A stretch of DNA of 64,000 nucleotides. Source: DASVHS01 sp035468985. GTDB taxonomy: Bacteria; Acidobacteriota; Thermoanaerobaculia; Gp7-AA8. Positions 8,949-17,070 of this stretch are shown here, piece by piece. The stretch is taken from positions 96,321-160,320 of the forward strand of contig DATISF010000076.1 in assembly GCA_035468985.1 (NCBI GenBank). The letters run 5' to 3'. Below the pieces are notes generated by a model. That model did no database searches. It was not told the origin of the DNA and saw nothing but the letters and a program-made list of their open reading frames with translations. Made by a program: the position numbers and the translations under genes. Each line of letters begins with the position of its first letter. Positions within the stretch are counted from its first letter, which is position 1.

Positions 8949-10192
8949 TTGTGCCGCCATCCGCGCGGCCATTGGCCGCCGCCAGTCAGAATCTCCGCAT
9001 CCGCCGGCATGCCCGGCTTGGCGAGACCGCCGGCATCCTTGAATTGGAGCTTGACGCCGACGGCCTGCTTGACGCGATCGTCGCGGAAGTACGTGTTCTC
9101 CGGCGTGAACGTCGCGGCTGGATCGATCCGTGACACGTATGCGTCGAAGGCGCGACCCGGATTCGAATCGAGGTAGACGCGCGCCGCATCACCGACCCGG
9201 ACTTTTCCGATGGCGCCTTCAGGAACGTATCCGCGGAGATAGACCTGCCGGAGGTTGAGCAACGTGACGATCGCCGTTCCGGCAGTCACGACTTCTCCGG
9301 GCTCCGCGGCGCGTGTGATCACCGTGCCGTTGAATGGAGCGGTCACGGTGAGATCGCGAAGATTCGCCTCGGCCTCCGTGAGCTCGGCGTGAGCCTGCTG
9401 CGCGCTGGCGATGGTGCTGGCAATCTCCGCGCGCTGCTGGGCGATCTGCTTCTGGATGGTGAGCGACTGAGCATCGCGAATGGCCTCGTTCGTCAGGTTC
9501 GCACGCGCGATGGTGAGCCCGCCGCGCGCCGCGTCAACGCGTCGCTGCGCGGCCGTGACGGCGGCGGCTTGCCGATCGGCGTTCGATGCGGCTTCGCGGG
9601 CCTGCCGTTCCGACACGCTTCCCGATTCCGCCAGGTGGGCATAGGCGTCCCGGTCGAATGCGGCGAGGCGATATGCCGCCTGCTGCTGAGCGAGATCCGC
9701 CTCGATGGCAGAAAGATCGGCCTCGGCCTGCGCCACGCGACCCGCGGCATCGACTTTCGATTGTCCGGCCTGCAGCTCGCTCTGCCCCAACTGCGCTTGC
9801 AGAACGGCCAGCTGCGCTTCCGACGCCGTCTGCCGCGCTTCCGCGCCGGCCACGGCAACGCGAGCCTGCTCCTGGCGGGCGCGTATCTGCGAGTCGTCGA
9901 GTCGCGCCAGGACGTCACCGGCGTTCACGGAATCGCCTTCGCGGACGCGCACCTCCGCGATTCGCCCGCTCGTCTTGGGAGCGACCGTGGAGTCATCGCC
10001 CTCGATGCGCCCGCTCAGAACGACGATGTTCGCCGGGACGTGCGCGGCGAACAGCGTCTTCCAGGCCGCGAACGCAAGGGCGATCACAATGACCGGCGCG
10101 ACGAGCAGAATGACACGCCGGCGTCCCCGTGCGGGCGCAGGACCTTCTTCGGCCACCGGCGGAGCGACGGCGATCGACGGTTGAGCGCTCAT
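8945..10192 (-). CDS. HlyD family membrane-fusion (adaptor) protein, YbhG-like
   Basis: A 415-residue periplasmic adaptor. A short cytoplasmic segment is followed by one transmembrane anchor (about residues 27-47), a lipoyl/barrel-sandwich half-motif (SGRIEGDDSTVAPKTSGRI), a long alanine- and glutamine-rich coiled coil (about residues 95-265), then the second lipoyl half and beta-barrel (TVTAPFNGTVITR onward). It bridges the inner-membrane permeases to an outer-membrane channel encoded elsewhere. The gene overlaps DoxX upstream and the ATPase downstream by ATGA junctions, consistent with one transcript and fixed stoichiometry. Confidence 0.92.
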   Translation of the reverse strand: MSAQPSIAVAPPVAEEGPAPARGRRRVILLVAPVIVIALAFAAWKTLFAAHVPANIVVLSGRIEGDDSTVAPKTSGRIAEVRVREGDSVNAGDVLARLDDSQIRARQEQARVAVAGAEARQTASEAQLAVLQAQLGQSELQAGQSKVDAAGRVAQAEADLSAIEADLAQQQAAYRLAAFDRDAYAHLAESGSVSERQAREAASNADRQAAAVTAAQRRVDAARGGLTIARANLTNEAIRDAQSLTIQKQIAQQRAEIASTIASAQQAHAELTEAEANLRDLTVTAPFNGTVITRAAEPGEVVTAGTAIVTLLNLRQVYLRGYVPEGAIGKVRVGDAARVYLDSNPGRAFDAYVSRIDPAATFTPENTYFRDDRVKQAVGVKLQFKDAGGLAKPGMPADAEILTGGGQWPRGWRHK

Positions 10193-10629
10193 GATCGTGA
10201 GGTGGCCAGGCGCGGGTCAGCAGCCGCACCGGCGCTCGCGTCGCGCTCCCGCGCGAAGCTCCAGAGCGCTTCCGGATGACGAACCGTCGTGGCGACCCAG
10301 AAGAGGACCAGAATCACCGCGGGCTGGGAGATCGGCTCACCGTGCCCCAAGTGCGCGGCAATGGCTCCTCCCATGTACGCCGACACCAGAACGAGTCCCA
10401 CCGCTCGAGTGCGCGGAATGAGAAACAACAGCGCGCTCACGACTTCCAGGACGGCGATGAATTGCAGCCTTTCCCCGAAGAAGCCGAGGTTCGCCAACGG
10501 GCCCGCTACTGCCGGGACCCGCGCGAATTTCGCGAATGAGCTGGCGATGAGAATGAGCCCCGGAAACGTCAGAAACACATTTCCAAAGACACGCCGGGCT
10601 CGACTCATCGCAAGTGGATGAGATTGCAT
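10189..10629 (-). CDS. DoxX-like membrane protein
   Basis: Roughly 146 residues with four predicted transmembrane helices (GLILIASSFAKF, a helix around ERLQFIAVLEVVSALLFLI, VLVSAYMGGAIAAHL, VILVLFWVATTV), the pattern of the DoxX/DoxD family of quinone- or thiol-linked membrane proteins. The ATG at 10629 has a GAGGAG ribosome-binding site seven bases upstream, so I prefer it to the GTG at 10644. It sits directly behind an ECF41 sigma gene (21 bases), and DoxX-family genes are known neighbours of ECF41 factors. It overlaps the HlyD start, tying it to the exporter operon. Confidence 0.8.
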   Translation of the reverse strand: MQSHPLAMSRARRVFGNVFLTFPGLILIASSFAKFARVPAVAGPLANLGFFGERLQFIAVLEVVSALLFLIPRTRAVGLVLVSAYMGGAIAAHLGHGEPISQPAVILVLFWVATTVRHPEALWSFARERDASAGAAADPRLATSRS

Positions 10630-10650
10630 CGTTTTTCTCCTCAATGGATT

Positions 10651-11589
10651 TCAGTTCACTGTATGCAGGTCGGGGATGCCGCGCAGCTTTTCGGGATTGG
10701 TGACGATGTAAAGGCGGGCGATCAGACCGCCATCCACATCGACCGTAACCACGGCGCGCGCGCGGCCGTTGACATAGCTGATGAACCCAGGTTGTCCGTT
10801 GATCTGCGCGACGTGCACCACCTGGTCCTTCGGAACGAACTTCTTGGTTGCACCGAGCAGCAGAGCGACGACCCGGCGCGATCCATGAATGATGTTCGGC
10901 ACCGCGGCCGCCTTTCCTCCCCCGTCCGAATAGAACACGACGTCACTCGACAGGAGTGCCAGGAGCCCATCCATGTCTCCGTGGGTGCTGGCGTCGATGA
11001 ACTGACGCATCAATCGCTCTCCTTCTTCCGCTGATGCGGAGAAGCGAGGACGATCCTGCGTGACGTTCTGCCGCGCGCGATGCAGGATCTGACGGCAGGC
11101 CGCTTCGTTGCGCCCGAGGATCGAGGCGATCTCCGAATAGTCGTAGTCGAAGACGTCGCGAAGAAGCAGCGTCGCGCGCTCGATCGGATTGAGACGCTCC
11201 AGAAGAACGAGAAAGGCCATCGACAGCGACTCGTTGATCTCATGAAGCGTCGGATCGGCGGCCGTCGCGGTCAGCAGCGGCTCGGGCAGCCACTGACCGA
11301 AGTACTCCTCGCGCTGAACGCGCGCCAGTTGCAGGTGATTGATGCAGAGCCGGCTGACGATCGTCACCAGCATCGCCCGCGGGGAGCGAATCTCCTGATC
11401 GGAAATCTTCTGCCACCGCAGATATGTCTCCTGCACCATGTCCTCGGCATCGCTCGCGCTGCCGAGCATGCGGTAGGCAATCGAGAACAAGAGATTTCGA
11501 TGCTGATTGAAGGCATCGAGCCGCGAGTCGGGCGGATCGTTCACTGTCGATAGCTCGGTCACTTCGAAACGATCTCCGCTCATATCCAT
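10651..11589 (-). CDS. ECF41-type RNA polymerase sigma factor with SnoaL-like C-terminal domain
   Basis: A 312-residue extracytoplasmic-function sigma factor. Region 2 is seen at about residues 27-95 (AYRMLGSASDAEDMVQETYL) and region 4 at about 130-180 (ERATLLLRDVFDYDYSEIASILG, then RQILHRAR). A SnoaL-like domain of about 110 residues follows. The linker motif WLPEP, the DGGGK motif and NPEKL near the end are the marks of ECF41, in which the fused domain rather than a separate anti-sigma factor controls activity. It heads the exporter operon, so the exporter is its likely regulon, probably with autoregulation. ATG 11589 is set by GAGGAG five bases upstream; ATG 11583 is an alternative. Confidence 0.92.
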   Translation of the reverse strand: MDMSGDRFEVTELSTVNDPPDSRLDAFNQHRNLLFSIAYRMLGSASDAEDMVQETYLRWQKISDQEIRSPRAMLVTIVSRLCINHLQLARVQREEYFGQWLPEPLLTATAADPTLHEINESLSMAFLVLLERLNPIERATLLLRDVFDYDYSEIASILGRNEAACRQILHRARQNVTQDRPRFSASAEEGERLMRQFIDASTHGDMDGLLALLSSDVVFYSDGGGKAAAVPNIIHGSRRVVALLLGATKKFVPKDQVVHVAQINGQPGFISYVNGRARAVVTVDVDGGLIARLYIVTNPEKLRGIPDLHTVN

Positions 11590-11628
11590 TCCGACTCCTC
11601 GCCAGCTAAGACCGGACGGCCGCGATCT

Positions 11629-11687
11629 CGTGACAGAGAGCGCGGCTCATAAGGAGCCGCCCGAGTGGATGTCACAAATTGTTGACA
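11629..11687. promoter_or_regulatory. Candidate control region upstream of the ECF41 operon
   Basis: Three structures lie between the sigma gene and the divergent membrane gene. On the minus strand, TGTCACG (11635-11629) is followed after 15 bases by GGTC; this approximates the TGTCACA/CGTC promoter reported for ECF41 factors, but spacing and second box are imperfect. A perfect seven-base stem (GCGGCTC/GAGCCGC, loop ATAAG) spans 11642-11660. A near-palindrome TGTCACAAATTGTTGACA spans 11670-11687 and could be an operator. None is proven. Confidence 0.35.
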
Positions 11688-11775
11688 TGCTCGGACCGAC
11701 CATTTCGAGCTTTGTAACGCCAGCGAACGACTCGGGCGAGCAACCGGGGTCGAGCGCGGCCGTAGAGCAGCGGTC

Positions 11776-12294
11776 ATGAATGAGAGAGCGACTGAGGCGA
11801 GATGGATCAATGCCGTCATTTGGGTTGGAGCGGGTTCCTTCTTCTTTGCGCTCGTGGTGTCCGCGATCTTCGACCCGACCATTCGGCTTCTGCACTTTCT
11901 GCAGGCACTGATTTACGTGGCAGTGGTGTTCCTGGCTCGGCGCAAAAGCCCATGGGGATTCGGAGCAGGAGTCTTGATCGCTGCCTTCTGGAACTACATC
12001 AACCTCTTCGTCAACACATTCATCGCCGCCGGTATGCGTCAACTCGTAGGACTGGTCACCACCGGCCGGCTCAGGCGGCCGGATCTTCTGATCGCGCTGG
12101 TCGCCGCCGGCGGGCACTTCCTTCTGATCGCGGGATGCGCGGTTGGATTCCTGCGCACCCGGCCCCGCCTCCCGGACTGGGCCAGGTTCGTGGCGGGAGG
12201 CGTTCTGAGCATCGCCTACCTTGTGGCAATCATCGCCACGACAGGCCAGCAGTACATGCCGCTGCTCATGAGGGTGTTCCGGATCAGCGGCTGA
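11776..12294 (+). CDS. Four-helix membrane protein of unknown function
   Basis: 172 residues with hydrophobic stretches near residues 12-30, 38-52, 60-82 and, after a charged loop (TTGRLRRPD), two more near 108-125 and 140-160. No family recognised. It is transcribed away from the ECF41 operon, and its 3' end converges on the dehalogenase gene with 21 bases between the stops. No signal peptide and no catalytic motif are visible. Codon use and hydrophobicity pattern support a real gene; the ATG at 11776 lies only about 90 bases from the TGTCA palindrome, which may control it too. Confidence 0.65.
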   Translation: MNERATEARWINAVIWVGAGSFFFALVVSAIFDPTIRLLHFLQALIYVAVVFLARRKSPWGFGAGVLIAAFWNYINLFVNTFIAAGMRQLVGLVTTGRLRRPDLLIALVAAGGHFLLIAGCAVGFLRTRPRLPDWARFVAGGVLSIAYLVAIIATTGQQYMPLLMRVFRISG

Positions 12295-12315
12295 AATCTG
12301 CGCTCCCACGACAGC

Positions 12316-13191
12316 TCATACAGATCTCACGAATTTCTCCAAGGCCTTCCCGATCTCATCGGGAGAGTCTTCCTGCAGGAAGTGCACGCCCTTGACCGTG
12401 ACCTCGGTTTGATTCGGCCAGGTTCGGCAGAATTCGAGCGTTCGGCCTCTGACGATCGCTCCGGGGTCACCGACGATGAGGAGCTTGGGAAGCGCACTCT
12501 CAGACATCGCTTTCGCATAGTTCTCCGCGATCGCGGTGACATCGCCCGGCTCTCCCTCGATCGGGATCTGTCGTGGCCAGACCAGTGTGGGCAGCCGCGC
12601 TTCGCGCTCGAGAAACGGCGCTCGATAGACGGCCATCTCCTCGTCGCTCAGCTTGCGCAGAACGCTTCGCGGGAGAATTCCCTCAACGAAGAAGTTCGCG
12701 TCGAGGATCATCGCCTCCCCTTTTGGCGAGCGAAGGGCCCGGAACATGTCGCCGGCCTCGCCGAAATCTTCCCAGCGCCTGGGACTGGCGATGGCCTCCA
12801 TGTAGGCGATGGCCTTGATCTGCTCCGGATAGCGCGCTGCCCTGTGGAATCCGAGGGCCGAGCCCCAATCGTGGACGACGAGGGTGACGTTGCTCGTGAG
12901 ATTCAATGCCTCGAACCACGCGTCGAGATAGCGCGCGTGATCGACAAACCGATACGCCTCCGTTGGTGACTTCCCGGATCGGCCCATGCCGACGAGATCG
13001 GGAGCGAGGCACCGTCCGTGCGCGCTGACATAGGGAATGATGTTTCGCCAAAGGTAGGAAGAGGTGGGGTTCCCGTGAAGAAACACGATCGGGTCGCCGT
13101 GACCGGTATCGACATAGCTCATCTCCGTGTCGAGAACGGCGACGCGCCGCCGCGGATGCGGGTCGGTTGCGTTGACATGAGGTTGAGTCAT
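12316..13191 (-). CDS. Haloalkane dehalogenase, subfamily II (DhaA/LinB-like)
   Basis: An alpha/beta hydrolase of 291 residues that should hydrolyse haloalkanes to alcohol plus halide. The complete HLD-II catalytic set is visible at the expected places: nucleophile Asp108 with halide-binding Trp109 (VVHDWGSALGFH), halide-binding Asn41 (HGNPTSSYLWR), Glu132 (YMEAIAS) and His270 (GVHFLQEDSP). These numbers nearly coincide with LinB. The ATG at 13191 overlaps the stop of the upstream hydrolase as TGATG, so the two are coupled. Upstream frame extension to 13356 lies within that neighbour and is rejected. High confidence in family; the natural halogenated substrate is unknown. Confidence 0.93.
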   Translation of the reverse strand: MTQPHVNATDPHPRRRVAVLDTEMSYVDTGHGDPIVFLHGNPTSSYLWRNIIPYVSAHGRCLAPDLVGMGRSGKSPTEAYRFVDHARYLDAWFEALNLTSNVTLVVHDWGSALGFHRAARYPEQIKAIAYMEAIASPRRWEDFGEAGDMFRALRSPKGEAMILDANFFVEGILPRSVLRKLSDEEMAVYRAPFLEREARLPTLVWPRQIPIEGEPGDVTAIAENYAKAMSESALPKLLIVGDPGAIVRGRTLEFCRTWPNQTEVTVKGVHFLQEDSPDEIGKALEKFVRSV

Positions 13192-14117
13192 CAGATCGCC
13201 TGCACTTTCCCGGCTTGCTCGCCATTCGCAGCCGCAACCCACTCGCGATGCCATGAACGAATGCTCTGCGCGACCAGGTCGGGGTCGTCGCACATCGGAA
13301 AATGATTTCCATTGGCGAGGACGACCTGACGACACTCCGGGAACAGAGCCTTCCACTGCTGCTGGAAGTGGAATGGATCGTTGTGCTCACCGAAAATCGT
13401 GAGAAGCGGGAGCGTGGAGAGCGGACCGGAGAGAGCCCGCGCGATCTCGTCGTACAACTGGTCGGATCGTCTTGCGTCGCGAAGATAGTTGTGAAAGGCG
13501 CGGCGGCCCCGCGATCCCATGCCGTCCAGAAAGGCCTGCCGGGCCGGCTCGTCGAGGTTGCGACCCACTCCGAACGATGTCGCTGAGATTCTGGGAATGA
13601 TGCCGGTGAGCACATCGAGCTCACGCATGAGGGGATTGCCGACGATCGCCAACATGATCCGGAGGGGTGTCTGCGGCGTCCAGGCGAATGCATTCACGGC
13701 CACGATGCCGCGAAGCCGCTCCGGCTTCCGCGCAAACGCGCCCAGGCCGGCGATTCCGCCGAGGTCGTGCGCAACGAGCGTGACGTCGTCGAGGTCGAGC
13801 CCCTCGATGACTCCTCGGACTGCGCGCGCGGCCGTGTCGAGGTTGATGGAAATTCCGGCACCGTCGACGGTTCGTCCGTTTCCCGGGGCGTCAAAACAGA
13901 TGCAACGGAAGTCCGTGGCGAGCCTGCTGATGAGATCGCGCCAGATGAACGACCACGCTCCGACGTGGACGAGCAGCAGCACCGGGCCGCGGCCCACATC
14001 CGTGACAGCGAGCGTGGACCCATCGACTTCGAGTCCGAAGGTTTCGAATGGCCAAACCCGCTTCGGCAGCCACGTGGGACGAACAAGGGGAATGATTGAA
14101 GCGTCTCTACCCGTCAT
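13191..14117 (-). CDS. Alpha/beta-fold hydrolase, Asp-nucleophile type (dehalogenase/epoxide-hydrolase-like)
   Basis: 308 residues. The nucleophile elbow is AHDLGG with Asp118, which puts it with haloalkane dehalogenases and epoxide hydrolases rather than Ser esterases. A candidate acid is the Asp of GEHNDPF and the base the His of GNHFPMCDDP. Two points are unusual: the residue after the nucleophile is Leu instead of the halide-binding Trp, and the usual HGNP loop is HVGAW (residues 51-55). It may therefore act on epoxides or on esters rather than halides. Start ATG 14117 has a GAGGA site ten bases upstream. It is coupled by TGATG to the true haloalkane dehalogenase downstream. Confidence 0.85.
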   Translation of the reverse strand: MTGRDASIIPLVRPTWLPKRVWPFETFGLEVDGSTLAVTDVGRGPVLLLVHVGAWSFIWRDLISRLATDFRCICFDAPGNGRTVDGAGISINLDTAARAVRGVIEGLDLDDVTLVAHDLGGIAGLGAFARKPERLRGIVAVNAFAWTPQTPLRIMLAIVGNPLMRELDVLTGIIPRISATSFGVGRNLDEPARQAFLDGMGSRGRRAFHNYLRDARRSDQLYDEIARALSGPLSTLPLLTIFGEHNDPFHFQQQWKALFPECRQVVLANGNHFPMCDDPDLVAQSIRSWHREWVAAANGEQAGKVQAI

Positions 14118-14201
14118 TTCTTTTTTTCCTCACAACGTCATGGAAGACCGGCGAGGAGCACGATTTGTGACGGGACGTTCGTTTCGGGGCGAAGCCGGGC
14201 C

Positions 14202-14867
14202 TCAACCCTCCGTGGACTGAGGCGTCGTACGCGGCCGAACTCCTGCCACGAGCTTCATGAAATCGGACTCCGCCAGCCGGGACGGATGCACCTCTCCGCT
14301 CACGCCGAAGAAGCGGCAGAAACTCATGATCAGCGGATGCCAGCGCTCGGGATCGATGTGCGGACGTGAATCATCGCCCATCAGCAGGTTCTCATCGACG
14401 TGCAGTTTCACGATGTGGACCTCGAACGCGTTTGCGCTCACGTTCTTTCCGAAAGGGCGGTAGTCGTGAACCACACCCTCCATCTGCACGGGACACTCGC
14501 GAACGCGCGGCGGCGCGACCGAGACCGATTCCACCGGCGTGAAGCCGGCGGTCCCGAACTTGTCGGATTCATATCGATATCCCCACTGCAGCTTTTTCTC
14601 CGGGACGGGATCCTTGCCCGTTGTGAGTGCGAGGCGGTCGACCGCGGTGACCAGATCGACCGAGGGGAGATTGATCACGCACTGGCGCGTGCGAATGAGG
14701 TTGTCGGACGTCTGGCCCATCTGTCCGAGGCCGAGCATGCAACTCCAGCCCAGCCACCATGCGGATGACATCGGGGCCAGGTTCGGCGATCCATCAGCAT
14801 TCGTCGTGCTGATCAGCGCCACCGGCGTTCCGAAATAGAGGATCGTTGGCTCGATCGTTCTGTGCAT
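14202..14867 (-). CDS. Flavin reductase-like domain protein
   Basis: 221 residues with the split-barrel FMN-binding fold of the flavin-reductase-like family (PVALISTTNADGSPNLAPMSSAWW at the start, then TSDNLIRTRQCVINLP and later NAFEVHIVKLHVDENLL). Such proteins bind FMN and serve as flavin reductases or related oxidoreductases. ATG 14867 is chosen because it starts just before the conserved barrel (IEPTILYFGTP); the longer frame would overlap the divergent Ada-like gene. It may be co-transcribed with the two hydrolases, whose first start is 84 bases downstream, and it is divergent from the Ada-type regulator. Confidence 0.8.
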   Translation of the reverse strand: MHRTIEPTILYFGTPVALISTTNADGSPNLAPMSSAWWLGWSCMLGLGQMGQTSDNLIRTRQCVINLPSVDLVTAVDRLALTTGKDPVPEKKLQWGYRYESDKFGTAGFTPVESVSVAPPRVRECPVQMEGVVHDYRPFGKNVSANAFEVHIVKLHVDENLLMGDDSRPHIDPERWHPLIMSFCRFFGVSGEVHPSRLAESDFMKLVAGVRPRTTPQSTEG

Positions 14868-14959
14868 GCGGCGACGATAGCGGCCGATGCTCAGGCGAGG
14901 CCATCCACTTCTTGCCCTCAAATCCGAACGGCGAACGCGTTCGCTGTGTTGTGAGGATT

Positions 14960-15787
14960 GTGAATAGCGCGCCGGAACAGCAGTGGCGGAGCGTCCTGCA
15001 GCGCGATCGTCGTCAGGACGGCCGGTTTTATTACGCCGTTCGAACGACACGGATCTACTGCCGGCCGTCGTGTCCGAGCCGGCGGCCGCTGCGCACGCGC
15101 GTTGAGTTCTTTGGAACGCCGGCCGAGGCGGAGGAGGCGGGTTATCGTCCCTGCCTTCGATGCCGGCCGAAAGAAACGGATGCGCAAATTCGCCTGATCA
15201 CGGAGACGTGCCGTCTCATCGACCGCCATCTCGAAGAGACGCTGGCCCTCGATGATCTGGCCGGCGCGGCGGGCGTCAGCGGGTTTCACCTGCTGCGGAT
15301 GTTCCGCCGCACGCTGGGCGTCAGCCCTCGCCAGTTCATCGAGCAGCGGCGATTCGACCGGCTCAGAGACACGCTGCGCAGCGAGCCGTCGGTCACCGAT
15401 GCGATTTACGCCGCCGGCTTCTCCTCCCCGAGCCGCGTCTACGAAAACGCGAGACGATTTCTGGGGATGACTCCGGACATGTACCGGCGCGGCGGAGCGG
15501 GAGCGACGATCGCCTACTCAGCGACTTCCACGAGCCTCGGGTTTCTCGTGATCGCATCGACGGCATGGGGAATCTTCCATGTCGGATTGGGTGCCTCGCT
15601 TCCGAACCTGATTACCGAATTGCACAATGAGTTCCCCAGGGCCGGGATCCGATCCGGATCCGCGATCGCGGTCGCGATGAGCTGGCCGGCAGCGCTCGAG
15701 AGCGTGCCGTCCGAGATCAGGCTGACCGCGATCCGGATACAGTCTCGTCACGCCCCCGTCGCATGCCGGCGCGCGGCATCGTGGTGA
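14960..15787 (+). CDS. Ada-type methylphosphotriester sensor / AraC regulator, truncated methyltransferase domain
   Basis: The N-terminal half is a complete Ada sensor: Cys34, Cys38, Cys65 and Cys68 (YCRPSC and RPCLRC) have exactly the E. coli Ada spacing (4, 27, 3). Cys34 corresponds to the methyl-accepting Cys38. An AraC-type DNA-binding domain follows (about residues 80-185, LDDLAGAAGVSGFHLLRMFRR and YAAGFSSPSRVYE). The C-terminal O6-alkylguanine methyltransferase domain begins (SLGFLVIASTAWGIFHVGLG) but breaks off after FPRA. The PCHR active site and the wing sequence are absent in every frame, and the last 50 or so residues look non-homologous. GTG 14960 or in-frame GTG 14951 is the likely start; an earlier start would overlap the divergent gene. 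It could still sense DNA methylation and regulate transcription. Confidence 0.85.
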   Translation: MNSAPEQQWRSVLQRDRRQDGRFYYAVRTTRIYCRPSCPSRRPLRTRVEFFGTPAEAEEAGYRPCLRCRPKETDAQIRLITETCRLIDRHLEETLALDDLAGAAGVSGFHLLRMFRRTLGVSPRQFIEQRRFDRLRDTLRSEPSVTDAIYAAGFSSPSRVYENARRFLGMTPDMYRRGGAGATIAYSATSTSLGFLVIASTAWGIFHVGLGASLPNLITELHNEFPRAGIRSGSAIAVAMSWPAALESVPSEIRLTAIRIQSRHAPVACRRAASW

Positions 15788-15796
15788 AATACTCCC

Positions 15797-16681
15797 GTGC
15801 AAGCGCCAATCGGATCGAAGCTGATACCGATCCTCGGCGTCATCCTCGCGTGCTCGGGAATCGTTTCCGCGCGTGACTTGCCTCGATCGGGCTCCCTCGG
15901 CGTGCTCGTCGGCGCACCGAGAGATGCGGCACGGCATCCCACGGGCGTCGAAGCCCAACGGCTCGTCGACGGCGGATCGGCAAAAGCCGCGGGCGTGGAG
16001 GCCGGGGACATCATCACGCGAGTCGACGCTCATGAAGTGACAAACACCGCCGATTTCGTCGACCGGGCGAAGCGGCTGCATGCCGGCGATGTGGCAGTTC
16101 TGACGGCGATTCGCGGCCAGCAGACGCGAACCATCCGCGTCCAAGTGCGGCCACGGCCCTACGAGACGTCACCCGACGCGCATGTGCTCTATCGGTCGGT
16201 CGAAGTCGATGGCTCGCTGCGCCGCGTCATCGTCACGGTCCCCAGGAAACCGGGCAGGCATCCCGCGGTCCTGCTCTTGACCGGCATCGGATGTTTCTCA
16301 CAGGAGTCGCTCGACCGCAGCGATCCCGACGTCACCCTGCTCGACGGATTGACGCGCCGTGGCTTCGTCGCCATGCGCGTGGGAAAGATTGGCCTGGGCG
16401 GCCTCCGTGCAACAGCGACGCCGCGGACCTGCAGAGTGAGGTTCACGCCTATCTGGCCGGTCTGCGCGCCTTGAAAAACGATCGGTCCGTGAATCCCGAG
16501 CAGGTGTTCCTGATCGGGCACAGCATCGGAGGACTCGAGGCCCCGATGGTTGCCCGGCAGGAGCCTCAAGTCAATCCTCGCCGCCGAGGGAACGCGGCAT
16601 GTCCTCACGGTCAAGAGGAATTCTGAACAGGTCGAGCTACCCGTGACAATCGAGCAGACGCCGCTGTCCGGACTGCAGTAA
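15797..16681 (+). pseudogene. Broken PDZ-domain / alpha/beta hydrolase gene
   Basis: Frame one (GTG 15797) encodes a signal peptide, a PDZ domain (about residues 35-115, GVEAQRLVDGGSAKAAGVEAGDIIT) and the start of an alpha/beta hydrolase (HPAVLLLTGIGCFSQ). Near 16400 the hydrolase continues in another frame with CNSDAADLQSEVHAYLAGL and the nucleophile elbow IGHSIGG, so bases have been lost at the GLG/GPPC junction. After 16560 the hydrolase stops abruptly and a third frame reads HVLTVKRNSEQVELPVTIE to a stop at 16681, which looks like the end of a PDZ domain. At least one frameshift and one deletion are required, so I call it a pseudogene. Confidence 0.7.
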
Positions 16682-16704
16682 AGAATTGCAGCGCAGGAGC
16701 ATTG

Positions 16705-17070
16705 ATGCGATACGAACCCGTCTCGATCCCTGAGAAGTTCTCGAAATTCTCCGAGCACTACCGGCCCAAGGTGATCGCCCAGATGAACGACTATCAGTTC
16801 AAGCTGGCACGCGTGCAGGGGGACTTCGTCTGGCATTCGCACGAGCACACCGACGAGACGTTTCTCATCGTGGAAGGTGAGCTGACGATCGAATTCCGGG
16901 ATGGCCAGGTCAAGCTGAAGCAGGGCGACATGTTCGTGGTGCCGAAGGGGAAGGAACACCGGCCGCGCGCGGCCGTCGAGTGCAAGATCATGCTGATCGA
17001 GCCCGCCGGCACCGTCAACACGGGCGATGCCGGCGGCGAGATGACCGCACCCGACGACGTCTGGATCTGA
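16705..17070 (+). CDS. Cupin domain protein
   Basis: 121 residues forming a single conserved-barrel cupin. The two cupin motifs are visible: HSHEHTDETFLIVEGEL (metal ligands His, His, Glu) and the second motif around GDMFVVPKGKEHRP with its His. Small cupins of this kind bind a metal ion and act as isomerases, dioxygenases or sensors; the role here is unknown. The ATG at 16705 has AGGAG five bases upstream and is preferred to the TTG at 16702. Its stop abuts, base to base, the stop of a convergent minus-strand fragment. Confidence 0.85.
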   Translation: MRYEPVSIPEKFSKFSEHYRPKVIAQMNDYQFKLARVQGDFVWHSHEHTDETFLIVEGELTIEFRDGQVKLKQGDMFVVPKGKEHRPRAAVECKIMLIEPAGTVNTGDAGGEMTAPDDVWI

